Shown here piece after piece: positions 25,614 through 32,017 of a DNA stretch of 32,017 bases; within the stretch, counting starts at the first letter, position 1; every line of letters begins with the position of its first letter. Location: positions 1 to 32,017 of the forward strand of contig JAQCGX010000036.1 of the NCBI GenBank assembly GCA_027619975.1. The letters are read 5' to 3'. This stretch comes from Nitrospinota bacterium. Lineage in GTDB: Bacteria; Nitrospinota; Nitrospinia; Nitrospinales; VA-1. A model generated the notes under the pieces. It did no database searches and had not been told where the DNA came from. It was given only the letters and a program-made list of their open reading frames with translations. The position numbers were made by a program, and so were the translations under genes.

Positions 25614-27251
25614 CTATGGATCCAAATGAAAGCGCTGCCACATGGAAACCACTTTACGCCCATTTCTATCTTGATGCGCTCCGTCCCAAACAGCGAAGGC
25701 AATTAACACAGGTTGTTTGCTTTGAAACTTTATATCCCATTTATTCAAAGAATCCAAGACCCTATAAAAAACAACCCGCCATTTGCCATCCTTCCAGACC
25801 CCTTTTCCAAGGACATTCTGCTTGGTTTGAGGTTGAGGTGTCAAGGTTCCAAATCCCTCGGCGTTCAACTCCTCCACCGGAACATCCCTGAAGGGATTTA
25901 AAGCGTCCACCGGATTGACCTCGCCGCCAAAGATCATTGTGTCCATATCCATGCCTTTGGTAGCGTATTCAAGCTTTTCCTTGGTCTCAATTTCCGTCTG
26001 CCAGTCGGCTCGCCATTGCCAGATGTTCACAACCTTGCCGCGGTTCCCCATGCCAAAAAAGGGTTCGTTATGCCCATGTGTGTGTAACAGCACATCTCCC
26101 AATGAAAATTCCAGGGCCACAGCGTCCTTAAAATCCTGATGCCGGCTGGAGGACCGATCGGCAATTTCATCTTCCCATTCCAAACGAAAGGCGATGCCCT
26201 CATCATTGACTACGGATTGAAATTTGATCTGATTCACGGGATTGGTTCTGGCGCTGAGCGGAAGCATGTGAACTTTTTGAACAGGGACCGCATCCCATAA
26301 GGGGTTATCCGGGTCCAGATCGATCTCATTTTCGATTTTCTTTACTTTAAGGTCGGTCTCATATTTGGCGTCCTGAAGGGTGACCTCCTGAATATTGGAG
26401 CGCACAAAAGCGGCAAGGGCCCAGCGTTCTTCATCCGTGCGGTCGTTGTAAGCCTTCATGGGTGTGCCGTCGAGCCCTGTCGTCAAGGTCAGAAAAAGAT
26501 CCTTTTTTTCATATCCGAATTTGAAGGTATTGGGGTTGGTCAGGTCATAAATAAACACGCGGTGGTCCCAAATGTCGTAAAGCTCGTCCGAAAGGGGACC
26601 GCCCCCTTTAAGATCGGTTCCGTGACAGCGGGAACAACGGAGTTCGTCAAAAAGATCTTGACCCTTTTTTATATCTTCAGGGGTGGTAGGCGGAACGGAT
26701 TGGATGACCACAGGGTCTGCGGGTTTTTCCTCCGCAAATCGTTTGGAAAATCGTTTGAGGTATTGGACCACAGACCGGGTTTCATCTTCGGTCAGGGCAT
26801 CTCCCCAGGCAGGCATGGACGTACCCGGAACCCCGTGGACAATGGTTTGATAAATATCTTCATCCAGAGGCAGAGAACCGGCTGGAGTCGAGCGATGCTT
26901 GAACACGCCTTTGCGGAAATCCCTGGGCCAGGGGTAAAGATAGGCCATGGCTTTGCCGCCGCCGTTGCCATCCTGCCCATGGCAAAAAACGCACATATGC
27001 TTGTAAACGGTTTCTCCAAGCGTGAGCTTGTCTTTACCGTGATTTTCGTGCGCTGTCGGGAGTGGGGATTGTTGCTCGGAAGGAGGATAAACTTTGCTTG
27101 TGTCGTTGCTTGGGTCATTCACAGGTGCATCCGCAAATGCCGACCCCTGAAAAAAAACAAAACACAGAAAAACAATGAATAAGATATTAAAAAAATTTCT
27201 AGCGAACGCCAATACTTGGTGTCGACAAAGTGTATAACTCCTCATTGCCAT
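25614..27251 (-). CDS. Dihaem cytochrome c with ethylbenzene-dehydrogenase/NxrC-like domain
   Basis: This 545-residue exported protein has a signal anchor (about 16-40, ending GSAFA), then two c-type cytochrome domains: CVFCH at 87-91 with M146 (GTSMPAW), and CSRCH at 206-210 with M265 (GTPMKAY). Residues about 310-545 resemble the haem-b-binding EB_dh fold (PF09459), found in gamma subunits of ethylbenzene dehydrogenase, chlorate reductase and related DMSO-reductase-family enzymes, including nitrite oxidoreductase gamma candidates in Nitrospina and Nitrospira. It likely carries electrons in the periplasm between a molybdenum enzyme and cytochromes. The start at 27251 has GAGG nine bases upstream and overlaps the upstream gene by 53 bases, suggesting translational coupling. 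No alpha or beta subunit is in the window. Confidence 0.9.
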   Translation of the reverse strand: MAMRSYTLCRHQVLAFARNFFNILFIVFLCFVFFQGSAFADAPVNDPSNDTSKVYPPSEQQSPLPTAHENHGKDKLTLGETVYKHMCVFCHGQDGNGGGKAMAYLYPWPRDFRKGVFKHRSTPAGSLPLDEDIYQTIVHGVPGTSMPAWGDALTEDETRSVVQYLKRFSKRFAEEKPADPVVIQSVPPTTPEDIKKGQDLFDELRCSRCHGTDLKGGGPLSDELYDIWDHRVFIYDLTNPNTFKFGYEKKDLFLTLTTGLDGTPMKAYNDRTDEERWALAAFVRSNIQEVTLQDAKYETDLKVKKIENEIDLDPDNPLWDAVPVQKVHMLPLSARTNPVNQIKFQSVVNDEGIAFRLEWEDEIADRSSSRHQDFKDAVALEFSLGDVLLHTHGHNEPFFGMGNRGKVVNIWQWRADWQTEIETKEKLEYATKGMDMDTMIFGGEVNPVDALNPFRDVPVEELNAEGFGTLTPQPQTKQNVLGKGVWKDGKWRVVFYRVLDSLNKWDIKFQSKQPVLIAFAVWDGAHQDRNGRKVVSMWQRFHLDP

Positions 27252-27723
27252 TCAAACCATCCTCAGCGATATCCACCCATATATCCTGGCAATTACGCTT
27301 GTAATCCACTCCTTTGCAATAGAACAAAGGATGCCTATGGGTAAAGTAAATAATAGGATGTGAAAAGTATACGCTCATCCCCTCATGTTTGGCAATGGCA
27401 ATGGCCTGGTCGATATCGGTGTTCTCTGCCGTAGCCTTCTGCAAAATTTTACGGATGACCATGTAGTCCAGTTTGCCGTCCAGGTCCAGGTCATAATAGG
27501 TCGAAATCAGGCCGGTGATGCTCATGATCTCCCAGCCCCGGTAAGAGGGGTCACTCCAACCAGGTTCTTTGGGGATGGTGACCTCTTCCTGCTTCTGGTT
27601 TTGGAAGGTCTGGCCCTCCTCTGGCTGTGCCTGAAGGGTGCCTGCAACAACAAACAGGTGCAGGCAACAAGCGAAAACCAGCATCAAATTTCTTGTCTTT
27701 GCAAAAGTCCTTTTTTTACCCAT
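27199..27723 (-). CDS. Exported protein coupled to the dihaem cytochrome
   Basis: This is a 174-residue protein with a signal peptide (MGKKRTFAKTRNLMLVFACCLHLFVVAG.., cleavage near LQA). The mature part has a DLDLDGKLDY segment of the D-x-D-x-D-G calcium-loop type, and two cysteines (FYCKG, NCQDIW) near aromatic and His-rich residues. I recognise no family. I chose the ATG at 27723 because GGGGG lies about five bases upstream; an earlier ATG at 27765 adds 14 residues before the signal. Its 3' end overlaps the start of the dihaem/EB_dh gene by 53 bases, so the two are a coupled pair and may work together in the periplasm. Confidence 0.8.
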   Translation of the reverse strand: MGKKRTFAKTRNLMLVFACCLHLFVVAGTLQAQPEEGQTFQNQKQEEVTIPKEPGWSDPSYRGWEIMSITGLISTYYDLDLDGKLDYMVIRKILQKATAENTDIDQAIAIAKHEGMSVYFSHPIIYFTHRHPLFYCKGVDYKRNCQDIWVDIAEDGLNGNEELYTLSTPSIGVR

Positions 27724-27888
27724 TGAGGCCCCCAGATGATAATCCGCGATTCCCAACTCATGCAAAACCTATATTTTACGGTATCATAAAATCAAGATCG
27801 AACAAACGTTTTATTGGCTGTGACGGAACTGGATACCTAAATAAAATAAGGGTTATTTTAAATGAAGGAAATTTTATCCCAAGCGGGA

Positions 27889-28266
27889 TCAGGTCTGGCT
27901 TTTGAGTGCGGATGCAACGTCGGGATAAAGTTCAAAAACATCATGAAGTTTTGCCATTTCAAACGTTTCCTTTGGCGCTCCCTGAAGCCCTGCCAGTAAA
28001 AATGTACCCTCGACTTTCTCCAAAGTCTGGAAGCAATTGATAAAAACGCTGATGGTTGAACTGTCCAGATAAGTCACGTTTTCCAGGTTCACGACGAACT
28101 TATGGAATCCTCTTTGCCGGTAAGCTTCAATCAGTTTCTGCACATCACCGGAATTATAAATATCCAGTTGGCCTTTCAGGTCTACGACGATCAAACCATT
28201 TTCATCCCGGCAATCGATGTCAATCTTTCCCATCAATCCCAGAATTTCTTTGTGAATTTTTTCCAT
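27889..28266 (-). CDS. STAS-domain anti-anti-sigma factor-like protein
   Basis: This 125-residue protein is a STAS domain: GLIVVDLKGQLDIYNSGDVQKLI, HKFVVNLENVTYLDSSTISVFINCF, GTFLLAGLQGAPKETFEMAKL. The DSST stretch (about residues 68-71) holds the serine position that is phosphorylated in SpoIIAA-like anti-sigma factor antagonists. It probably acts in a partner-switching pathway in the cytoplasm; no anti-sigma kinase or phosphatase is in the window. The ATG at 28266 has AGGG nine bases upstream; a TTG just before is possible. It lies 165 bases upstream of the exported-protein gene on the same strand. Confidence 0.9.
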   Translation of the reverse strand: MEKIHKEILGLMGKIDIDCRDENGLIVVDLKGQLDIYNSGDVQKLIEAYRQRGFHKFVVNLENVTYLDSSTISVFINCFQTLEKVEGTFLLAGLQGAPKETFEMAKLHDVFELYPDVASALKSQT

Positions 28267-28315
28267 CAAGGGTCACCCTGTTAAATTTGCTGGTGGAATA
28301 TTATAAGCGGTAGAT

Positions 28316-28500
28316 TTAAAGGCATCTCTAAAAATTAGTTTATTACAGGAAATCGAACATTGTACAAGGATTTCTTGTATCAGTGGCACGGGCGACCTAT
28401 CCTTAAATTTAAGGGCAGGTCGCCTGTCCCACTAAAACAAAAGACGCTTCTTTGAATTGGCGATTAGGAGCATTTAGTCAATTTTTAGAGGTGCCCTTAA
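28316..28500 (+). mobile_element. MITE-like element with terminal inverted repeats (repeat copy 2)
   Basis: About 185 bases with no ORF are bounded by inverted ends: TTAAAGGCATCTCTAAAAATT on the left (28316-28336) and its near-complement on the right (28479-28500, three mismatches or so). The left 75 bases match the repeats at the two window ends. In the middle is a 50-base imperfect palindrome (28383-28432, centred on CCTTAAATTTAAGG, 21 of 25 positions paired exactly) that can fold into a long hairpin. These are marks of a non-autonomous miniature element. The right end supplies the stop codon of the SxtJ-like gene. The transposase family is unknown. Confidence 0.7.
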
Positions 28501-28901
28501 TATTGCTTTTCGTAGCGTTCAACATTGATTTCCCCGGTTTCACGATTTTCCCAATAAGATTCTCTGGAAGCATCCAAATCTCTTTTCAGAAAATCTTTAC
28601 GAAAAATAATCAGAAAAAATCGGAAAATTGTAAAAAAGACCAGAAACATAAAACCAAGGATAACTTTAGAATTGAAATTGCCCACGACAGCTCCGAACTT
28701 CATCCAACCGGCGTGGACTTTTTCCAGCTTCCTGGGAGCCAACAAGGCAAATAAAATGAAGCATAAGGCGATGAAAGCCAGCGGCCCTGCCACTTTCGGC
28801 ATTTCTTTATAAGCAAAAACCAGAGTGAACAGGGACAGCATTCCGCCCATTATAAAGCCAAACGACCGGAGCATTTTGGTTGGTACTTGCGGTAGGTTCA
28901 T
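28497..28901 (-). CDS. SxtJ-like small membrane protein
   Basis: This 134-residue membrane protein has three hydrophobic segments at about 13-32, 37-55 and 76-100, with LAPRKLEKVHAGWMKFG between the second and third and an SYWENRETG tail. This matches the layout of the SxtJ family, named from saxitoxin gene clusters but widespread near polysaccharide and membrane-assembly genes; the function is unknown. The TAA stop lies within the terminal TTAA of the adjacent MITE-like element, so the original C-terminus may have been trimmed. It lies 154 bases downstream of phnC and could be cotranscribed with it. Confidence 0.75.
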   Translation of the reverse strand: MNLPQVPTKMLRSFGFIMGGMLSLFTLVFAYKEMPKVAGPLAFIALCFILFALLAPRKLEKVHAGWMKFGAVVGNFNSKVILGFMFLVFFTIFRFFLIIFRKDFLKRDLDASRESYWENRETGEINVERYEKQY

Positions 28902-29055
28902 GAGCTCGTTTTAGAAAGTAAAGGGTTAGCAATTGCCAAAGCCTGATAATATCAATTTTTAGCAACCCACTTAAAAAATAGTTTAACTCATTTCAAGAAA
29001 GACCTGAAGGCGTTACCACCAGATTCAACCGTTTCCTTAAGACCAGCGATTAAAG

Positions 29056-29802
29056 TCACTTAGATTCATAGAGTTGACTCTCCAGTTTTTGATCCAGATG
29101 CAAAGGAGCGCCGTCATAGATCACTCGACCGGCTTTTAAAGCCAATACCCGGCTGCCGAATTCCCTGGCGAGTTCGGGCAAGTGTAAATTGCACAAAATG
29201 GTCACGCCCTTCTTCTGATTGATATCCCGTAAAATATTCATGATTGATCTGGAGGTCGCAGGGTCCAGACTTGAAACAGGTTCATCCGCCAGAATTATAT
29301 CCGGCTGTTGCATCAGGGCCCGTGCAATTCCCACACGCTGTTGCTGCCCTCCACTCAGGGTATCCGCCCTCTGTCCGTCTTTCTCTCCCAAACCCAGGTC
29401 CTTTAAAATCCCCTTGGCTCGCAAAATAGAATCTTTGGGGAAATAATTTACCACCCCCGCCCAGGATGAAAGATCTCCAAGGCTACCGGCCAACGCATTG
29501 GTTAAAACCGACGACCGGGAAACCAGATTGTAATGCTGAAAGATCATGCCTATCTTGCAACGCAGGCGGCGCAAATGCCCGGGGCGTGCAGAGGTAATTT
29601 CCTGCTCTCCCAAAAAAATCTTCCCGCCCGTGGGCTCCACCAGTCGATTGATGCATCTCAGCAGGGTGGACTTGCCAGACCCGCTTTTTCCCAGGATCAC
29701 AACAAATTCTCCTGGCTCGATGTTGAGAGAAACCTTGCGCAGAGCCTGAGTGCCGTTTTCATAAGTTTTCTCCAACTCTTCGACCCGTAATATATCTGGC
29801 AT
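29056..29802 (-). CDS. phnC: Phosphonate/phosphite-type ABC transporter ATP-binding protein
   Basis: This is a 248-residue ABC ATPase. Walker A is GKSGSGKST (38-46), the Q-loop Q89, the signature LSGGQ at 149-153, Walker B IILADEP (169-175), and the H-loop His207. The spacing and the [12 protein letters not shown] and FPKD segments fit PhnC-type subunits, which power import of phosphonate, phosphite or related oxyanions. It is cytoplasmic. It starts 12 bases after the substrate-binding protein gene ends, so the two form an operon. No PhnE permease gene is nearby. The permease must be encoded elsewhere, or the pair has another role. Confidence 0.92.
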   Translation of the reverse strand: MPDILRVEELEKTYENGTQALRKVSLNIEPGEFVVILGKSGSGKSTLLRCINRLVEPTGGKIFLGEQEITSARPGHLRRLRCKIGMIFQHYNLVSRSSVLTNALAGSLGDLSSWAGVVNYFPKDSILRAKGILKDLGLGEKDGQRADTLSGGQQQRVGIARALMQQPDIILADEPVSSLDPATSRSIMNILRDINQKKGVTILCNLHLPELAREFGSRVLALKAGRVIYDGAPLHLDQKLESQLYESK

Positions 29803-29814
29803 CAGGTAATTTCC

Positions 29815-30729
29815 CTAGCGGCTGGGGGTTTTCAAATTTAAACCCAGGTGCCGGCTGGCTTCACGAACAGGATCAAAAAAAGCGTCCAAATCCATAAGTC
29901 CGCTGATTCCGTACACACGCTTTAACACCTTCCCACCCTCCGGGGTCTTGGAAAGATGTTTCAATCCTTCTTTGATCCGTATTTTTAACTCTGAAGGTAA
30001 TCCCTTACGGGCCGTCACCGTATCATTGGGGATATCCTTGGTATAAGCGATCACCTTGATTTTTTTAAAGACCTCTGGATAACTCTTGGCAACAGCCGCG
30101 CGAGCTCCATCATAGGCGGCGCCGGCATCGACTTCGCCTTTCAATAGCGAAAGTACCACCGCATTATGAGAACCTGCAAAAATGGATTTGGAAAAAAAAC
30201 TATCCGGGTCATGGCCCTCGGCCATCATAAGCGCTTTCGGGTACAAATGTCCGGACGTGGAAGCCGGATCGACATATGCTATGGTTTTGCCTTTTAAATC
30301 CGCCAGAGTATTGATGCCGCTGTCCGTCCGAACCATGATCTGGCCCCGGTAAAAAGGTTTCCCTAAACGAACCACAATTAACAGCAAATCCACATCATAT
30401 TTATCTCTGGCCAATACATAGCTGAAAGTGGCCAGCCAGCCGATGTCAACCTTTTCCGCCCCCATGGCCTCGATGACCGCCGCATAGCTGGTGGCCACGG
30501 AAGTCGTAAAATGCAACCCCGTAAAACCCTGCAATTGCAGGGCAATTTCCCGCCCTTCCGCCAGAATAACCTGCGCATCCCCCGAAGGGACGAACATCAT
30601 ACGAATCGGGTTTTTCTCGGTTCCAAGCTCAGCCGTCTCCGCCTGATGGATCGGACTCAGTAGAAAAACCAGAACAGCCAGAGTCCAAATAAATGGAGAG
30701 AAGAAGGAATTTGATAGGTAAAATCGCAA
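29815..30729 (-). CDS. phnD: Phosphonate/phosphite-type ABC substrate-binding protein
   Basis: This 304-residue protein has a signal peptide (FIWTLAVLVFLLSP.., cleavage near ETA, about residue 33) and a type II periplasmic binding fold of the PhnD/PtxB family: FVPSGDAQVILAEGREIALQLQ, VDIGWLATFSYVLA, LKGKTIAYVDPASTSGHLYPKALM, EVDAGAAYDGARAA. It should bind a phosphonate, phosphite or similar oxyanion in the periplasm; the actual ligand is unknown. The start is TTG at 30729, with a weak ribosome binding site; no other in-frame start precedes the signal. It is followed 12 bases on by phnC. Confidence 0.9.
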   Translation of the reverse strand: MRFYLSNSFFSPFIWTLAVLVFLLSPIHQAETAELGTEKNPIRMMFVPSGDAQVILAEGREIALQLQGFTGLHFTTSVATSYAAVIEAMGAEKVDIGWLATFSYVLARDKYDVDLLLIVVRLGKPFYRGQIMVRTDSGINTLADLKGKTIAYVDPASTSGHLYPKALMMAEGHDPDSFFSKSIFAGSHNAVVLSLLKGEVDAGAAYDGARAAVAKSYPEVFKKIKVIAYTKDIPNDTVTARKGLPSELKIRIKEGLKHLSKTPEGGKVLKRVYGISGLMDLDAFFDPVREASRHLGLNLKTPSR

Positions 30730-30820
30730 CTTTAAACAAGAGGCTTTTGAAATGATTGTCGCTCCAAATTAAACCTGCTAGCCATTATATCACAACTGTT
30801 TACAAACAAAATGCAAAAAA

Positions 30821-30851
30821 AAGGGCAAACCGGAAGACCCGGTTTGCCCTT
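30821..30851 (-). terminator. Rho-independent terminator of the cytochrome c gene
   Basis: Thirteen-base perfect arms AAGGGCAAACCGG and CCGGTTTGCCCTT enclose AAGAC. On the minus strand the hairpin is followed by TTTTTTTT. It ends the cytochrome c transcript and separates it from phnD. Confidence 0.93.
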
Positions 30852-30874
30852 GATAGTGACTTAAATCTAAGAAC

Positions 30875-31309
30875 TTACTTTACCCAAGTGCTTCGAACGT
30901 ATTTCACAACATCCCAAATTTGATTATCTTTCAAAGTTTTGCCATGGGCAACCATGCCAGTTCCAGCAGAACCGTTTTTAATGACATAGAACATCTGTCC
31001 GGCTGATACATCTTTCATGGTATCGGCACAGCCAAAGTTTCTGGGTTTCGGAGTCAAAGCGGCGCCGAGCTTTCCAGCTCCATCGCCTTTATCACCATGA
31101 CACATTTTGCAAGCCATCGGCTTGGCGGTTTTGTTGTAAATTTTCTCTCCATTGGCAGCATCGGCTTTACCGGTTTCATCCGCACTCGCAGTGCTGGCCG
31201 GAGCCGCTTTGGTCTTCCTCGGCTGAGGACATTGCCCTCCCGCATACGCGGAACTCACTACAAAAAAACTGAATACTGCCAAAATTGCAACCGCTACCAT
31301 TTTTTTCAT
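30875..31309 (-). CDS. Periplasmic class I cytochrome c
   Basis: This 144-residue protein has a Sec signal peptide (MKKMVAVAILAVFSFFVVSSAYA, cleavage near residue 23). One haem motif C67-K-M-C70-H71 is present, and M119 (GTGMVAHGKTL) is a candidate distal ligand. A Pro/Ala/Ser-rich linker (about 28-50) separates the signal from the haem domain of about 90 residues. It would carry electrons in the periplasm, for example between an oxidoreductase such as the dihaem/EB_dh protein and a terminal oxidase, which is an inference. A GGAGGGAGAG stretch precedes the ATG. A strong terminator follows, so it is monocistronic. Confidence 0.92.
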   Translation of the reverse strand: MKKMVAVAILAVFSFFVVSSAYAGGQCPQPRKTKAAPASTASADETGKADAANGEKIYNKTAKPMACKMCHGDKGDGAGKLGAALTPKPRNFGCADTMKDVSAGQMFYVIKNGSAGTGMVAHGKTLKDNQIWDVVKYVRSTWVK

Positions 31310-31376
31310 TTAAAGCTCTCCCTCCATGATTTTGTGAATAAAACCTTCGCTTGTAAAAAAACAATTCTCTTTTTCA

Positions 31377-31403
31377 AACCTTTGAGAGACCTTATCAAAG
31401 GTT
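31377..31403. promoter_or_regulatory. Inverted repeat upstream of the cytochrome c gene
   Basis: AACCTTTGA and TCAAAGGTT are 9-base inverted arms with a 9-base spacer, about 70 bases before the cytochrome c ATG. Neither side is followed by a T-run, so an operator is more likely than a terminator. The regulator is unknown. Confidence 0.35.
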
Positions 31404-31947
31404 GAGAGAAATTTAATTTACCAGGAAAACCACTCAAAAAATAACGCCCCTCTCACATCGACAAAACCTATACCAAGCAAAAGCCTTTGTCACTTGCTTA
31501 AAAGGTTCTAACTGAAAATAAGGAGCAGTGCATTATATTAAATCCTTTTAACCTGTCAATAAAAATTTCCAGCGGTTTTACAGGTAATTCAAAGACCCCG
31601 AAAAAAATCCACCATCCCTAGATTTTGCTCCAGAGCAAGGGATTTTGGAGCGAAAAGAAACTTACAATGTACAAACTGCGATTTTCATCACATAAAAAAC
31701 AAACGCTTAATTTATCAGGCGGGGAATAGAGCTGACCGCAATCCAAAGCCAAGGCAAGCTTTCGCTTGCCTTGGCTTTTCTGTTCGAGTATATTCGTTCG
31801 ATAGAAATAACTCTAACTAGCTGTAAATTTGCGTCATACCTCAGCAACCTTGAGAACCGGGAAATAGTTTGCTTTTCGCTATGACGCAAATGCGAGGGGA
31901 ATTTTTATGCGGTGCTTGCCTCCCCCCCGTGAAATAGTATGAAACTC
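31404..31947. other. Non-coding region with several structured segments
   Basis: No protein gene is convincing here. Structures seen are a compact hairpin around 31613-31645 (ATCCC/GGGAT outside TTGCTC/GAGCAA), a 15-base perfect stem at 31745-31778, and 10-base inverted arms TTTGCGTCAT (31828-31837) and ATGACGCAAA (31881-31890). The second one ends in a short T-run on the plus strand. A small RNA or a decayed mobile element is possible. Confidence 0.5.
31745..31779 (+). terminator. Strong hairpin, possible terminator of an unannotated RNA
   Basis: Perfect 15-base arms AAAGCCAAGGCAAGC and GCTTGCCTTGGCTTT enclose TTTC. On the plus strand the stem ends in four T residues. No plus-strand gene precedes it, so it may end a small RNA that starts within 31490-31700, or belong to a repeat. 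Confidence 0.5.
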
Positions 31948-32017
31948 TTAAGGACACCTCTAAAAATTAGTTTATTACGGGAAATCGAACATTGCACAAG
32001 ATTTCTTATATCGGTGG
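31948..32017 (+). repeat. Dispersed repeat, copy 3 (cut by window end)
   Basis: Starting TTAAGGACACCTCTAAAAATTAG, it matches the left block of the MITE-like element at 28316 with about eight differences over 70 bases. It carries the same outer end and core and runs off the window. Its orientation is opposite to copy 1, so the two window ends are inverted relative to each other. Confidence 0.85.

Noticed and set aside
23956-25629. Long plus-strand open frame (557 codons) opposite the large NHL gene
   Set aside because: It lies antisense to a gene with clear NHL repeats and good start signals. Its translation is Phe/Val/Ile-rich with repeating shadows of the NHL units and no domain of its own.
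31707-31889. 60-codon minus-strand open frame at the window end
   Set aside because: It spans two hairpins, has no ribosome binding site and looks like a translation of non-coding repeat sequence.
1-32017. tRNA, rRNA or CRISPR loci
   Set aside because: I scanned the gaps for T-loop-like GGTTCGAATCC patterns, rRNA landmarks and regularly spaced direct repeats and saw none.

Overview
The window looks like a fragment of a free-living Gram-negative nitrite-oxidiser-like genome, most plausibly Nitrospinota (Nitrospina-like). This is inferred from gene content: a fusion of two c-type cytochrome domains with an ethylbenzene-dehydrogenase/NxrC-like haem domain, a small periplasmic cytochrome c, a class V aminotransferase next to serA, and many TPR, NHL and DUF1566 proteins of a kind I associate with that group. 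No taxonomic marker such as an rRNA is present. Both window ends lie inside copies of the same dispersed repeat, so the window may be a whole contig broken at repeats.

Layout. 1-100 holds a repeat copy. 373-2353 holds two divergent genes, a small TPR protein and an acidic zinc-ribbon protein. 2833-5700 is a serine-biosynthesis pair (aminotransferase and serA) closed by a strong terminator. 5797-17386 is a long minus-strand block: a parvulin with a novel C-terminal extension, a SEC-C protein, then an array of DUF1566 (Lcl_C) paralogues (nine domains in eight genes) interspersed with a glutaredoxin, a secreted protein, an LRR protein, a TPR protein, a six-bladed NHL protein and a coiled-coil protein. 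17694-22201 is a plus-strand group: a B12-type radical SAM protein, a TPR protein and a MidA-like methyltransferase. 22295-25491 (minus) has an exported protein, a flavin reductase-like protein and a second NHL protein with acidic tails. 25614-28266 (minus) has the dihaem/EB_dh protein, an overlapping exported partner and a STAS-domain regulator. Beyond a MITE-like element with terminal inverted repeats come an SxtJ-like membrane protein, a PhnC/PhnD pair without a permease, and a periplasmic cytochrome c. The last 700 bases hold structured non-coding sequence and a third repeat copy.

How it fits together. The respiratory genes (dihaem/EB_dh protein, small cytochrome c) suit an electron-transfer role in the periplasm. 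The centre of the window is unusual for its density of interaction-type repeat proteins, most with no signal peptide and with acidic N-termini. These could form a lineage-specific cytoplasmic set. I cannot assign that set a function from sequence alone.
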